Assembly: GCF_014218275.1 (NCBI RefSeq)
Contig: NZ_AP023213.1
Location: 1,776,001 to 1,840,000 of the forward strand
Direction of reading: 5' to 3'
DNA length: 64,000 nt
DNA from: Citrifermentans bremense
Lineage (GTDB): Bacteria; Desulfobacterota; Desulfuromonadia; Geobacterales; Geobacteraceae
Shown: positions 8,239-16,456 of the stretch, piece after piece
How the letters are laid out: each line of letters starts with the position of its first letter
Numbering within the stretch: position 1 is the stretch's first letter
Translations under genes and position numbers: made by a program
The notes under the pieces: model-generated
What the model saw: only the letters and a program-made list of their open reading frames with translations
Told to the model about the DNA's origin: nothing
The model's database searches: none

Positions 8239-9537
8239 TCATTCAACATCCTCAGATTGTTCGCAAACCATGTTCCACTTCGTGATCGGTTCCAGTCCGT
8301 ATGACGTTTCGACAACGTTCTTCATCACCTGATCGAGTTTATCGGCATGTCGTCTCTGGCAGATGAAGCTGTCGTGGACAGGGAGAATCGGAATTTCGGA
8401 AACGAGGAAGTGTTGAATCACCTGCGATGCGATGTGCGAATCGTAGAACTGGAGCATCTTACCGCAGTCGGAATTGAAGTAGTGATTGATAAGAGGATGC
8501 TTCTCGATGCACATATCAACCAGTTGGCTCGGCTTGTACTTCGGATGTCTTTTGATTTTCTTCTTGTTCTTCTTCCCCTCCTTCTCCTTCAGGTTCATGT
8601 CGCTGTTGATGCTGGCAGCAGCCTCCTTTCTGCTCTTGGCATTCAGGCATTTCAGAGTTACGGCTTTCGTTACCTTCCGCCATTCCATCCCGAGATCGGG
8701 GGCGTCGATAACATATGGATCTCCGTCGAAGAGCTTGAAACAGTCGATCCCCTCCATCAAGTAGGCGAGGAATACGTGAATCCCCTTGTAGTCGATCTCC
8801 ACCGTTGGCTCCCCGTTGATCAGGATGTGCTTGCGGTAGTTGCTTTCTATTCGTAGCCACCAGCCACCGTAGAACCGTCCTCCCAGCCGCAGACTCTCGT
8901 CGTTGAAGGTGCGGGTTACGATGCGTCGGTCGAAGTTCACCCTCTCGGGAATCGGGCAGGAAAGGGAAAGAGAACTTCTGGCAAGAAGGCGGTTGTAGTC
9001 GATTAACTGCTGGTTCCACGCGAGGGTGAACTCGTCGTGAACGAATGGTATCCGATTCTTTTCATGGTCTTTGAATTTGATGAACAATGAGTCGTCGGGG
9101 ATCCTGTGGTTGAGCGGTAATGCGATTGGCCGCTGTACGTCCTCGATCAAGGCGATCAGCGACGCATTGGCTCTCATGCGTGATGACTTATCTGCGTAGG
9201 TGAACCCTCTCCAGTCTTCAATGTAACCTGCGCTGTAAAGCGCATCTATGATGGCCGTAGTTACTCGGAAGCTCAACTGGAGTACATTCTTAGGGTTTTT
9301 GAGTCTGTAGCTCACCCCGTACCTTGAGTACCCGATACAGTCGTACCCGCTCATGTGGCAGGTGTACAATTTCGATAGAAGCAGCCTGATGTGGTTAGCC
9401 TGTTTGCTGTCCGGTCGGTACTTGTCGGCCCCGTAGACAACTGTCCAGATCGTGGAGATGATCTCTGGTGCATCGACTCTGTACCAGAATTCGCTGGTGT
9501 TCAGCGGGATCGAGTTGTCGAGTTCTTCTGGTGTCAT
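8239..9537 (-). CDS. Putative family-A DNA-polymerase-like palm protein
   Basis: 432 residues. The C-terminal half carries three motifs in the order of family-A polymerases: motif A TVEIDYKGIHVFLAYLM (compare D-Y-S-Q-I-E-x-R), motif B RKVTKAVTLKCLNA (compare R-x3-K-x3-F-G-x2-Y-G), and motif C ILPVHDSFI (compare V-H-D-E). The spacing is short, with a Lys-rich insert (KEKEGKKNKKKIKRHPKYK) between B and C. There is no 3'-5' exonuclease; the N-terminal 170 residues are unassigned. This is inference from motifs. It could replicate the element or act in repair. It is preceded and overlapped by a small gene (9534-9731). Confidence 0.55.
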   Translation of the reverse strand: MTPEELDNSIPLNTSEFWYRVDAPEIISTIWTVVYGADKYRPDSKQANHIRLLLSKLYTCHMSGYDCIGYSRYGVSYRLKNPKNVLQLSFRVTTAIIDALYSAGYIEDWRGFTYADKSSRMRANASLIALIEDVQRPIALPLNHRIPDDSLFIKFKDHEKNRIPFVHDEFTLAWNQQLIDYNRLLARSSLSLSCPIPERVNFDRRIVTRTFNDESLRLGGRFYGGWWLRIESNYRKHILINGEPTVEIDYKGIHVFLAYLMEGIDCFKLFDGDPYVIDAPDLGMEWRKVTKAVTLKCLNAKSRKEAAASINSDMNLKEKEGKKNKKKIKRHPKYKPSQLVDMCIEKHPLINHYFNSDCGKMLQFYDSHIASQVIQHFLVSEIPILPVHDSFICQRRHADKLDQVMKNVVETSYGLEPITKWNMVCEQSEDVE

Positions 9538-9731
9538 CTCGCCCCCCTGCTGTGGATGTTGCTGGATGGTTGGTTGGAGCCTGAGCCACAGAAACTTCCT
9601 AGCGTTCTTCGTGAGCTACTTTTCGACATGCTCTCCAGCATTGCACGTCTGGCATGTGCGTCGTTGCGTTCCCTTTGCGTTGCAATTTTTTCCCATTTGG
9701 AACTAATTCCAGACAGATGCTCTTCTTTCAT
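9534..9731 (-). CDS. Small hypothetical protein, operon leader
   Basis: 65 residues from ATG 9731, which has a strong ribosome site (AAGGAG, 7-nt spacing). Rich in Arg, Ser and Glu; the N-terminal half is helical (MKEEHLSGISSKWEKIATQR), the C-terminal half is Ser/Gly-rich. Its stop overlaps the start of the polymerase-like gene by 4 bp, so the two are translationally coupled. No family recognised. Confidence 0.55.
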   Translation of the reverse strand: MKEEHLSGISSKWEKIATQRERNDAHARRAMLESMSKSSSRRTLGSFCGSGSNQPSSNIHSRGAR

Positions 9732-9809
9732 TTGCGTATTCTCCTTTGATTTCCAGCGGTTACTCTGGATGCAGTTGTCCTGATCGGTTGACGGGAGCTG
9801 AAGACGCAC

Positions 9810-10596
9810 GTCCGCAACGACCGGAGAATGGCAAACCGGCCCAGATGTCCCGCATGGGGTTATGTGGTGAGGGGTAGTAACTGGAGCTACGAGAGGATCT
9901 ACTTGGTAGGGTACTCTGACCTGCGGTCAACCATCGACTGTAACCTTCATCACCAGTGACTGTTGCTCAACCTGATTTGACCGTATCACGGGTTCCGGTA
10001 ATCACCAATTAAATTATTGATTGCTGATACGGCTTCATATTGTTTTTTATGGAATCGAGATTGGATTGTTAATCCAAGATAGAATTGGAGATTTGGAAAT
10101 GAGTGGAGATGTAATGTGGCAGGAGTAAAGTTGTAGAATACAGAAAGATAAAACACACAGTCGTCACGGACGACAGAGTCATTTTAATCCAGATTCGGAC
10201 TGCTGTCTATTAAATTAGTCAGGTCGGTACAAGCGGAGTTCAGTTGCTGCTGGTGGATTGGTTGCTGGATGGTGTATCGGGAGGTAGACCAATAACAAAG
10301 GCTCCAGAGCGGGAATATGAGCGTCTGGTGCAGGTTTCGATGCAGGTTTGACGTGGCTCTGGGAGTGAAGTGTTACGGCGTGGGGGATGGACACCTGCTC
10401 CGATGCTCTGGTATATTGCCACATCAACTACCACACGACCGTGTCGTGTGAACATCAGGACGAAGCAGGGTGCTGGAAGAGGCTGTGGCTACTGTTGCAG
10501 GGGAAAGACTCGGGAAGTAGCTGGCTTACGAGTCGGTTGTGGTTTGGTGTGCTGGTTTGAAAGATGGTTGCTGAACCCCGATTTGAAGCCATCACA
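9810..10596. other. Non-coding stretch
   Basis: About 790 bp with no convincing gene. It contains short A/T-rich runs and a TTGGATT-GT-TAATCCAA near-palindrome around 10052-10068, but nothing I can name. It may hold the promoter for the operon starting at 9731. Confidence 0.4.
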
Positions 10597-10966
10597 GAAC
10601 CCAGTATCGCCCACCATGCAAAAAACCTCTGTAAAAAACAATAGCTTAAATAAGATGAGCCATGCTTGCACCCCCTTCTGTCACACAGGAGAATGCGATC
10701 ATGGCTTCTTTTTTGCGCATCAGAAACGGTAACTTCTACCTTCGAATGAGGGTTCCCGCCGACCTCCGAAAGACCTTCCCGGACACGGAGATCTTGAAGT
10801 CACTTCGCACGAAAGATCCCAAGACAGCACGGTTGTCCGCATCGTGTTTGCGCCCACGTTTCCTCGAAGTCTTCACCCTGACCCGTTGCGGGTTCATAAC
10901 TGATGATCAGGCCCGGAACCGAATCGCGGAGATGCTCAACCGGAAGCCGAAGGATGTTCTTTCAGC
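10597..10966 (+). repeat. Inverted repeat, left arm (tRNA-Val end plus integrase start)
   Basis: 370 bp that match the complement of 12052-12420 except for one extra A in a run near 10633. It begins with the last 19 bases of tRNA-Val including CCA (10597-10615), and continues through the integrase leader and its first 90 codons. Together the arms bracket the integrase gene. Confidence 0.9.
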
Positions 10967-10970
10967 TTGA
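10701..10970 (+). pseudogene. Truncated duplicate of the integrase N-terminus
   Basis: 89 codons identical to the start of the integrase at 12317, beginning MASFLRIRNGNFYLRM, with the same AGGAG ribosome site. The copy stops at TGA 10968 where the inverted repeat ends, so it lacks the catalytic domain. It could express only the DUF6538-like arm domain, which might bind att arm sites. Confidence 0.85.
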
Positions 10971-12317
10971 GGTCGTGCGATCAGAACTCGCCGATGGTTC
11001 AGTAGTTTCCCATCCTCCCCCAGCTTTCTCATCTCCCTCATAATCAAGCATGCTGATGACTTCCAGCAATAGCTTTGGTTGGTAACGCTTTCCGTATCTG
11101 CCAGATGTTATTGACGAATTTGCATGCCCTAGTATCTCTGAGATCATCACCTCTTGCACTCCGAGTTGTTTCAATCCATTGGCTACCGAATGACGAAAAC
11201 TATGAAAAGTTTTTAATTTATCATCGGTTACGTACTGGCGGTTGAACCGTGAATACCAATTTCCGAGTGCGGGGCAGAAACCATCTATGTCCCGCCGGAC
11301 GAGATCTGGCCAGAGTTTGATGTTCCCAGCGTTTCGCACTGTCTCCACAAATTCCAGAAGCCCTTTGTTGATCAGGCGAGGGTGGATCGGCACCAACCTC
11401 GTACTGGAGGCATTCTTCAGGCGCTTCTCGTCGAGTTCGTTGACGTCGAAACACCACACCCCGTCAACCTGTTTGATGTCGGCAACATGTAAGCCGCATA
11501 TCTCGCCAAGCCGCATGCCGCTGTATGCTCCGATCAGCGGTCCCCAGTAGCGTTCGGGTTTGGACGCAGGGGAGGGGAGGACCGAGATGATTTTCCTAAT
11601 GTCTTCCCTTGTGTAGGCTTTCCTCTCTTCGTCGGCCCTGCGGGTCTTTTGTATTTTCAATCCTTCAGTTGGGTTGTCGCGCCGGAAACCCTCCTTGATG
11701 CAGTGACGCATCAAGCTGCCGAGGATGGTGAGGAGCTTGTTCACAGTCGTGGTGCTCATCGGGGTGATGTTCGGTAGCGCGATCACTTGCTGGATGGTCA
11801 TGCCGGGATGCTTCTTGTAGACATGAGCTGGCAGCTTGGTCAGGGTATCTCTCACGTCTCGGACGACGTCTCGGGTGATCTTTGTAACGGATTGGTCGCC
11901 GATGATGTCGAGGAGGAGCTTGAAGTAGCTCTCATACTCCAGTGCGGTCTTCGGTGTCCATGCAGATTTGTGGTCAGAGGAGTATTGTTCGATAACTTTC
12001 TTCAAGTTTGGTGCGGACGGGGAGGGGGTAGGTTGTCCTTCAACAGCTTGGGCTGAAAGAACATCCTTCGGCTTCCGGTTGAGCATCTCCGCGATTCGGT
12101 TCCGGGCCTGATCATCAGTTATGAACCCGCAACGGGTCAGGGTGAAGACTTCGAGGAAACGTGGGCGCAAACACGATGCGGACAACCGTGCTGTCTTGGG
12201 ATCTTTCGTGCGAAGTGACTTCAAGATCTCCGTGTCCGGGAAGGTCTTTCGGAGGTCGGCGGGAACCCTCATTCGAAGGTAGAAGTTACCGTTTCTGATG
12301 CGCAAAAAAGAAGCCAT
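10962..12317 (-). CDS. Tyrosine integrase with DUF6538 N-terminus
   Basis: 451 residues from ATG 12317 (AGGAG 9 nt upstream). The N-terminus (YLRMRVPADLRKTFPDTEIL) is the DUF6538 arm domain. The catalytic domain shows Arg in SGMRLGEICGLH, the box HSFRHSVANGLKQ, His in EILGHANSSIT and the nucleophile in SGRYGKRY. It starts about 84 bp beyond the tRNA-Val 3' end, the typical place for an integrase that targets a tRNA end. Its stop codon is formed by the left inverted-repeat arm. It is presumably the integrase of the element covering 1-12.4 kb. Confidence 0.9.
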   Translation of the reverse strand: MASFLRIRNGNFYLRMRVPADLRKTFPDTEILKSLRTKDPKTARLSASCLRPRFLEVFTLTRCGFITDDQARNRIAEMLNRKPKDVLSAQAVEGQPTPSPSAPNLKKVIEQYSSDHKSAWTPKTALEYESYFKLLLDIIGDQSVTKITRDVVRDVRDTLTKLPAHVYKKHPGMTIQQVIALPNITPMSTTTVNKLLTILGSLMRHCIKEGFRRDNPTEGLKIQKTRRADEERKAYTREDIRKIISVLPSPASKPERYWGPLIGAYSGMRLGEICGLHVADIKQVDGVWCFDVNELDEKRLKNASSTRLVPIHPRLINKGLLEFVETVRNAGNIKLWPDLVRRDIDGFCPALGNWYSRFNRQYVTDDKLKTFHSFRHSVANGLKQLGVQEVMISEILGHANSSITSGRYGKRYQPKLLLEVISMLDYEGDEKAGGGWETTEPSASSDRTTSS

Positions 12318-12420
12318 GATCGCATTCTCCTGTGTGACAGAAGGGGGTGCAAGCATGGCTCATCTTATTTAAGCTATTGTTTTTACAGAGGTTTTTTGCA
12401 TGGTGGGCGATACTGGGTTC
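12052..12420 (-). repeat. Inverted repeat, right arm
   Basis: Complement of 10597-10966. It contains the true start of the integrase gene and the last 20 bases of the tRNA-Val 3' half. The 1.09 kb between the arms holds the rest of the integrase gene. Confidence 0.9.
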
Positions 12421-12450
12421 GAACCAGTGACCCCTGCCGTGTGAAGGCAG
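12401..12450 (-). tRNA. tRNA-Val(CAC), 3' half of a split gene
   Basis: On the minus strand it reads CTGCC TTCACAC GGCAG (anticodon arm), then GGGTC, ACTGG TTCGAAC CCAGT (T arm), ATCGCCC and ACCA. The D arm and 5' acceptor strand are missing here and are replaced by unrelated DNA. The missing half is at 17927-17963; joined through the shared 12 bp they make a perfect cloverleaf with a GGGCGAT/ATCGCCC acceptor stem. Confidence 0.9.
12439..12450. repeat. att core, distal copy
   Basis: GTGTGAAGGCAG, identical to 17927-17938; flanking bases differ on both sides, so the identity is exactly 12 bp. Confidence 0.8.
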
Positions 12451-12679
12451 CAAGCTTCCTCCGAGTTTAGAGGAAAATCGTCTATTTACAGGAAGTTAAG
12501 GGAGGTGTTTCGCACGAAATTGGCCCTCGGATGTGGAGAATTGGGGCGTTTGTGCCCTAATTTCTACTACGTTTCTACTACGTTCAGCTCCGAGTGGGTT
12601 TTCCACAGGCAGAGCGTAAGTGACTTCGCGAATTCCATTGTGATCCCAATTGTTTAGCCTTAGATTAAAAAAACAAACC

Positions 12680-12747
12680 AAAGAGCTGGGCGTAAAACTG
12701 CCAGCACAGCTTTTTAGGGCAGTCGGCGTCCAAGGACGTGGTTATGC
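12680..12747 (-). other. Degenerate attC-like site
   Basis: Downstream of the lipoprotein gene the minus strand has GCATAAC (as in the other attC sites) followed by ACTGCC ... GGCAGT inverted arms, but no clear GTTRRRY end box. Possibly a decayed last attC. Confidence 0.3.
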
Positions 12748-12755
12748 TTTCTATA

Positions 12756-13205
12756 TCAGTTAATGCGCTTATAACTAATTCGCCCACTCTTTACATCGAT
12801 GATTTCGAACTCATATTTTTGAAAAAAAACTGTCTTGGATTCTTTGAGATCGAACTCTAAGGCTTTGCCAAAGGCAGGCTTTTTCAGCCATGCACCATCT
12901 TTTCTGTATCCGCCGTAAGGACCTGCGACCGGCTTCATATATTCTGAATAATCTAGAACCAGCTTATCTTTAGTTGCTGATCTTACTACCAATTCAACCC
13001 GTTGGGCATCTCCATAAAATACTGAGCCGAAGTGATTATCCTCTCCAGTCATTACTTCTCTTTCGAAAAATATTTCGCCAATACTGGTGTTGAGTTGCAT
13101 GCCTGGGTTCTGCCCGACTCTATCGATATTTATTGGAGCGCCAGCACAGCCGAAAAGCATGAGTACAGCAAGTAAGACAAGACACAGTTTCGAGGTTGAT
13201 TTCAT
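12756..13205 (-). CDS. Small lipoprotein (integron cassette)
   Basis: 149 residues from ATG 13205 (GGAGG, 8-nt spacing; the longer open frame runs back through an attC site and is not credible). The signal peptide KLCLVLLAVLMLFGCAG has a lipobox L-F-G-C, so the mature protein is probably anchored to the membrane. The rest is soluble and beta-rich (NHFGSVFYGDAQRVELVVRS). No family recognised. It lies directly downstream of an attC-like site, as an integron gene cassette would. Confidence 0.65.
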   Translation of the reverse strand: MKSTSKLCLVLLAVLMLFGCAGAPINIDRVGQNPGMQLNTSIGEIFFEREVMTGEDNHFGSVFYGDAQRVELVVRSATKDKLVLDYSEYMKPVAGPYGGYRKDGAWLKKPAFGKALEFDLKESKTVFFQKYEFEIIDVKSGRISYKRIN

Positions 13206-13230
13206 TTTTGAGTCCTCCATGCAATTCCAT

Positions 13231-13284
13231 GCATAACGGCGTGGGCGGTGAGCGGGTTTCACCGCTCCACCGGCCTGGTTATGT
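13231..13284 (-). other. attC-like recombination site A
   Basis: On the minus strand it opens with ACATAAC and closes with GTTATGC, and the inner parts (GGTGGAGCGGTG / CACCGC-like) pair imperfectly with extrahelical bases, as attC sites do. The stop codon TAA of the HEPN-like gene lies inside its first box. Confidence 0.65.
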
Positions 13285-13800
13285 CCTGTTTTTCTCGTAA
13301 GCGGCAGTCCCTTCGTCAAGGAAATTCTCATAGAACCGCAAACCACCTTTTTGAGTGTCAGCGAAACAACCGCCAGTTTCTTCATTCTTCAAAAGGTAAT
13401 CATACAAGTACACGGTGCTGTTCACTGCGGTTTGAATGAGAGGAATGTGCATTACTTCTTCGGAATCGAGATGAGCAATAAATTTGTCGCGGTAGGTCCG
13501 CATCTGATTTACATAGTCATCAAATTCTGTCTCCGTCAGTCCGAGTTCCACCAATAAGTCTCTCTCAAAAGTCACATCATCTGAGATGACCTTACGCCAA
13601 AAATGCTTCCCACGGGTATCAGCGAACAACTTGCACCACTCAAGAACGGCGATGTCAATGAAATTGCCATTTGCGTTCACCCAAAACTGGCCTTTAAATT
13701 TGGATTTCCCGTTATCCCATCCAGCTTTGTAAAAAGCTAAATTTCGAAGACAGTGACAGCAGAGAATCGCTACTCGTCGAAGATGCTGGCTTCGTGTCAT
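13279..13800 (-). CDS. HEPN-like protein (AbiU2-type), integron cassette
   Basis: 173 residues, all helical. The segment MRTYRDKFIAHLDSEE has R-x5-H (RDKFIAH), the catalytic pattern of HEPN ribonucleases, and resembles the AbiU2-like group seen in abortive infection. The assignment is inference. ATG 13800 has GAGG with 5-nt spacing. The stop codon TAA is part of the following attC site and the gene begins about 50 bp after the previous one, so this is a compact single-gene cassette. Possible role: RNA cleavage in phage defence. Confidence 0.6.
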   Translation of the reverse strand: MTRSQHLRRVAILCCHCLRNLAFYKAGWDNGKSKFKGQFWVNANGNFIDIAVLEWCKLFADTRGKHFWRKVISDDVTFERDLLVELGLTETEFDDYVNQMRTYRDKFIAHLDSEEVMHIPLIQTAVNSTVYLYDYLLKNEETGGCFADTQKGGLRFYENFLDEGTAAYEKNRT

Positions 13801-13852
13801 ACATACCTCACACCATCAGAAAAGTCAGACTCCAAATAGTTCAGGTTTCCGT

Positions 13853-13906
13853 GACATAACGGTTATGAGGCGCAGCGGGTTCACCGCTGCCGCCGATGGT
13901 TAGATC
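13853..13906 (-). other. attC-like recombination site B
   Basis: Minus strand: ATCTAAC box, then GGCGGCAGCGG / CCGCTGCGCC inner arms, then GTTATGT box. The stop codon of the caspase-like gene directly abuts the first box. Strongest attC match of the three. Confidence 0.7.
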
Positions 13907-15401
13907 ACTGACTTACATCAAATGTTGATGACAGTTCAGATATAATACTCTCGCTTATATTATTCATAATTGAAACGACGGCAGCTTTCACATTGACAGT
14001 ATTCTTCAGATTACAATGAATTGTTTTCCATTGTTGCCCGTCGAGAGTTTCTCTTTGGTTCCAACTAACCTCATTTTCTTTTTCATACTTATAGAATATT
14101 GCCAATTTTGATTTCGAAAATACAAAAACAATAAACGCCTTATACCATGATATATTTTGTTCTTTTGGCACGAGATTTATTTCTATTGCGTTGCATGGAG
14201 CAGGTGCCGTTAATTGGAGACCATCAACAACATCTCTGTACTTTGTAACCGTTTTGTACTCATATTTCTTTTGTCTCCCGAACATTCTTGATACAGAAAT
14301 TGCTGCGTATATATCAGAATAATCATCTTGTATTTCAACCCTTTCCTTTGCTTCGTACTCCTCCTCTGTATATGTCACTTTTGCAAAGTATGGCTCTTTC
14401 TCTTCAGACAGCCAACTGCCGATTGCTTTTATACCAGTAATGTCATTATAGCTTTTCTTTATTTCAATATTGACATCATATAACTGCTTTAATAGGTCAC
14501 CAAAATCGTGAGCTGTGACAGTATCAACCATACCTGATAAGGACATTTGAGCTTCTTGCTCGCTGCAAAACTCAATTGCTTTTGTTTTAATTGTTTCTAC
14601 TAACCTAGTTTCAAATGATTGAGCTGGCAACTGGCCAGCCTCATTGTTTTGTTGCTTTGTTTCTTGATTCTCATCTGAACCTTTTATTGCCTTTATCAAA
14701 TCATCAGAAACTTCACAAAAAACCTCTATGTTATGTGCTTGTTGAATAAACAGTGGAGTTTGTCGGGATGTGACTGCCTTGTCATCGGATATGAAGGCCA
14801 TTAAATCACGATATCGAACCGTCTTCCCAGAATAGGAAACAATTGCGTCTGCAAAGCTTTTTGTAAATAGGCTGTAATCTTTTACAGCAACGGAGTTTTC
14901 TGACGACGTGCATGAGAAGAAAAAATATGTCTTATCAAAATTTGATGTAGCAGATTTCTTAAATATATCCTCTAAGTCTCCAACAGACTTAATATATTCT
15001 GTTCCTGCCTGACAAGCGTCTACTACTTTAATGGCTAGAGCTGGTGATAATGATTTGAGCATTGAATCTAACTCACTGTTCCGCAGAGAGGTCTGTTCAA
15101 TTTTGTCTTTAACGAAATCAGAAAATACGAAAAGAAAATCACCGGAATATCTCGTTCCGTGTCCTGTATAATAAAAAAATACCTCTTCAATTTTTTGACT
15201 TTGATATTTCCTAATAAAGGTAGCTATGTCACTTTTAGCATCGCTACCTTTTGGGCTATTCCCAATCACGATATAATCATCGTATTTACTGGCGCCTTTG
15301 ATAATATCCGTAACCATTCGGAGATCATTTTCACAAGGTGGCAATGCGACCTCATGGTCATACTTGGACACCCCTATCAAAATCGCAATTTTTTTGCCCA
15401 T
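13905..15401 (-). CDS. Caspase-like (peptidase C14) protein, integron cassette
   Basis: 498 residues from ATG 15401 (GAGGTGG, good spacing). Residues 1-230 are a caspase-type domain: strand MGKKIAILIGVSKYD, catalytic His81 in FFYYTGHGT, catalytic Cys130 in VVDACQAG, and FFSCTSSENS after it. Residues 260-498 form a soluble domain I do not recognise, perhaps a sensor or effector part. Bacterial caspase-like proteases are often effectors of abortive-infection systems. The gene is AT-rich compared with the core. It is a cassette: the stop touches attC-B, and attC-C lies about 35 bp upstream. Confidence 0.85.
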   Translation of the reverse strand: MGKKIAILIGVSKYDHEVALPPCENDLRMVTDIIKGASKYDDYIVIGNSPKGSDAKSDIATFIRKYQSQKIEEVFFYYTGHGTRYSGDFLFVFSDFVKDKIEQTSLRNSELDSMLKSLSPALAIKVVDACQAGTEYIKSVGDLEDIFKKSATSNFDKTYFFFSCTSSENSVAVKDYSLFTKSFADAIVSYSGKTVRYRDLMAFISDDKAVTSRQTPLFIQQAHNIEVFCEVSDDLIKAIKGSDENQETKQQNNEAGQLPAQSFETRLVETIKTKAIEFCSEQEAQMSLSGMVDTVTAHDFGDLLKQLYDVNIEIKKSYNDITGIKAIGSWLSEEKEPYFAKVTYTEEEYEAKERVEIQDDYSDIYAAISVSRMFGRQKKYEYKTVTKYRDVVDGLQLTAPAPCNAIEINLVPKEQNISWYKAFIVFVFSKSKLAIFYKYEKENEVSWNQRETLDGQQWKTIHCNLKNTVNVKAAVVSIMNNISESIISELSSTFDVSQ

Positions 15402-15435
15402 AAAATCCACCTCAATTTTGATTATTTATTTCATG

Positions 15436-15499
15436 ATCTAACTACTTATTGAGCGGTTCACGCGCGCGTGAACCGCTGATCGTCCTAAATCGGTTATTC
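15436..15499 (-). other. attC-like recombination site C
   Basis: Minus strand: AATAACC box, a strong inner stem AGCGGTTCACG / CGTGAACCGCT, and a closing GTTAGAT box. It belongs to a cassette that would lie upstream, where no gene is visible. Confidence 0.55.
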
Positions 15500-16230
15500 T
15501 ACCGGATCCTTACAAGTTCGACAAAATCCCGTTCTGCAAAGATGACCCAAACGAAGTCATTTGGATAGATTATCGTATTGAAAGGCTTATTTATCGGGAT
15601 AAATGTTCCAACTGGCTTGTTGGGCGGTTTTCTGTACAACATCCCGTGACATCCTCAGCAAGCTGAATTTATAACGGTTTTAGGCAGTGGTCAATGAAAA
15701 ATAGCTTATCATTATCCCGATCACTTTACGCCTCTAAAAATTGGAAACCACTTCGGGTGATGTCTTTACAGGACTAGATCGTATCGTCCGAATCGCGTTG
15801 ATGTGCTGGGTAGGATACGGACTGATTTCAACATCCTAGGCGGGGTCGAGTGGGTAGGCCTTGTTGAAGTTCGTGAATGATACGGCTGATCGAGAAGGTG
15901 TCGTGGAAGATGACGCAGTTGGCGACAAGATGATTGAGCGAGGATCAAGGATAGGATGTCAGTGATCGCAAAAAAATCCACACTATATTTTTGTTTGGAT
16001 GATTTTGTCACCCATTGAGTTTCCACACCGAAATTCGAAGAGCCGAATTTTTTAGTGAGTCATTCTAGCAACAAAGGTAGGCGATATGAGGCAGAGAGGT
16101 GTGGCTGGAGACAGGACTCTATTTAGATAGCTGAATCGAAATGGTCCAAGTATCCTCAGGGAAATGGTCATTCAGCGGTTGGTCAGGGGAAGTGAGAGTG
16201 TGGGCGATGGAAAGATGGCATTGAATTGAA
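15500..16230. other. Non-coding stretch in the element
   Basis: About 730 bp between the attC array and the tRNA terminator. No convincing gene on either strand; it may hold the array promoter and the remains of a cassette. No integron integrase or attI can be recognised. Confidence 0.4.
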
Positions 16231-16260
16231 AAAGGCTAAGACGTATGTCTTAGCCTTTTT
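16231..16260 (-). terminator. Rho-independent terminator after tRNA-Val
   Basis: AAGGCTAAGAC and GTCTTAGCCTT form a near-perfect stem with T runs on both sides. It follows the tRNA on the minus strand. Confidence 0.85.
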
Positions 16261-16271
16261 AGTGGTGTTGG

Positions 16272-16343
16272 TGGGCGCGGCAGGGATTGAACCTGCGACC
16301 CTTGCCGTGTGAAGGCAATGCTCTCCCACTGAGCTACGCGCCC
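16272..16343 (-). tRNA. tRNA-Val(CAC), complete, carried by the element
   Basis: Full cloverleaf: acceptor GGGCGCG / CGCGCCC, D arm GCTC/GAGC, anticodon arm TTGCC-TTCACAC-GGCAA with anticodon CAC, and T arm GCAGG-TTCAATC-CCTGC; CCA follows at 16269-16271. It reads GUG codons. Several stems differ from the split host gene, so it is a diverged copy and not a simple duplication. It sits between the element integrase and the cassette array. Confidence 0.95.
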
Positions 16344-16456
16344 TAACAAACTCGTAGCAGACTACCAGAAGTAATAGAACCGAGTCAAGCATAAATCCAT
16401 TTTGCAAGTTGAACGGTCCAAATGCATCGCGCTCTAGAGCCAGATTCTCCGAGATG

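Noticed and set aside
10215-10427. 70-codon frame in the intergenic region
   Set aside because: No ribosome site and no coherent protein pattern.
12756-13385. Longer version of the cassette lipoprotein (209 codons)
   Set aside because: The extra N-terminal part translates an attC site; GGAGG and the lipobox place the start at 13205.
15766-16026. 86-codon frame in the tRNA-splitting element
   Set aside because: Low-complexity, no start signal; may be non-coding DNA.
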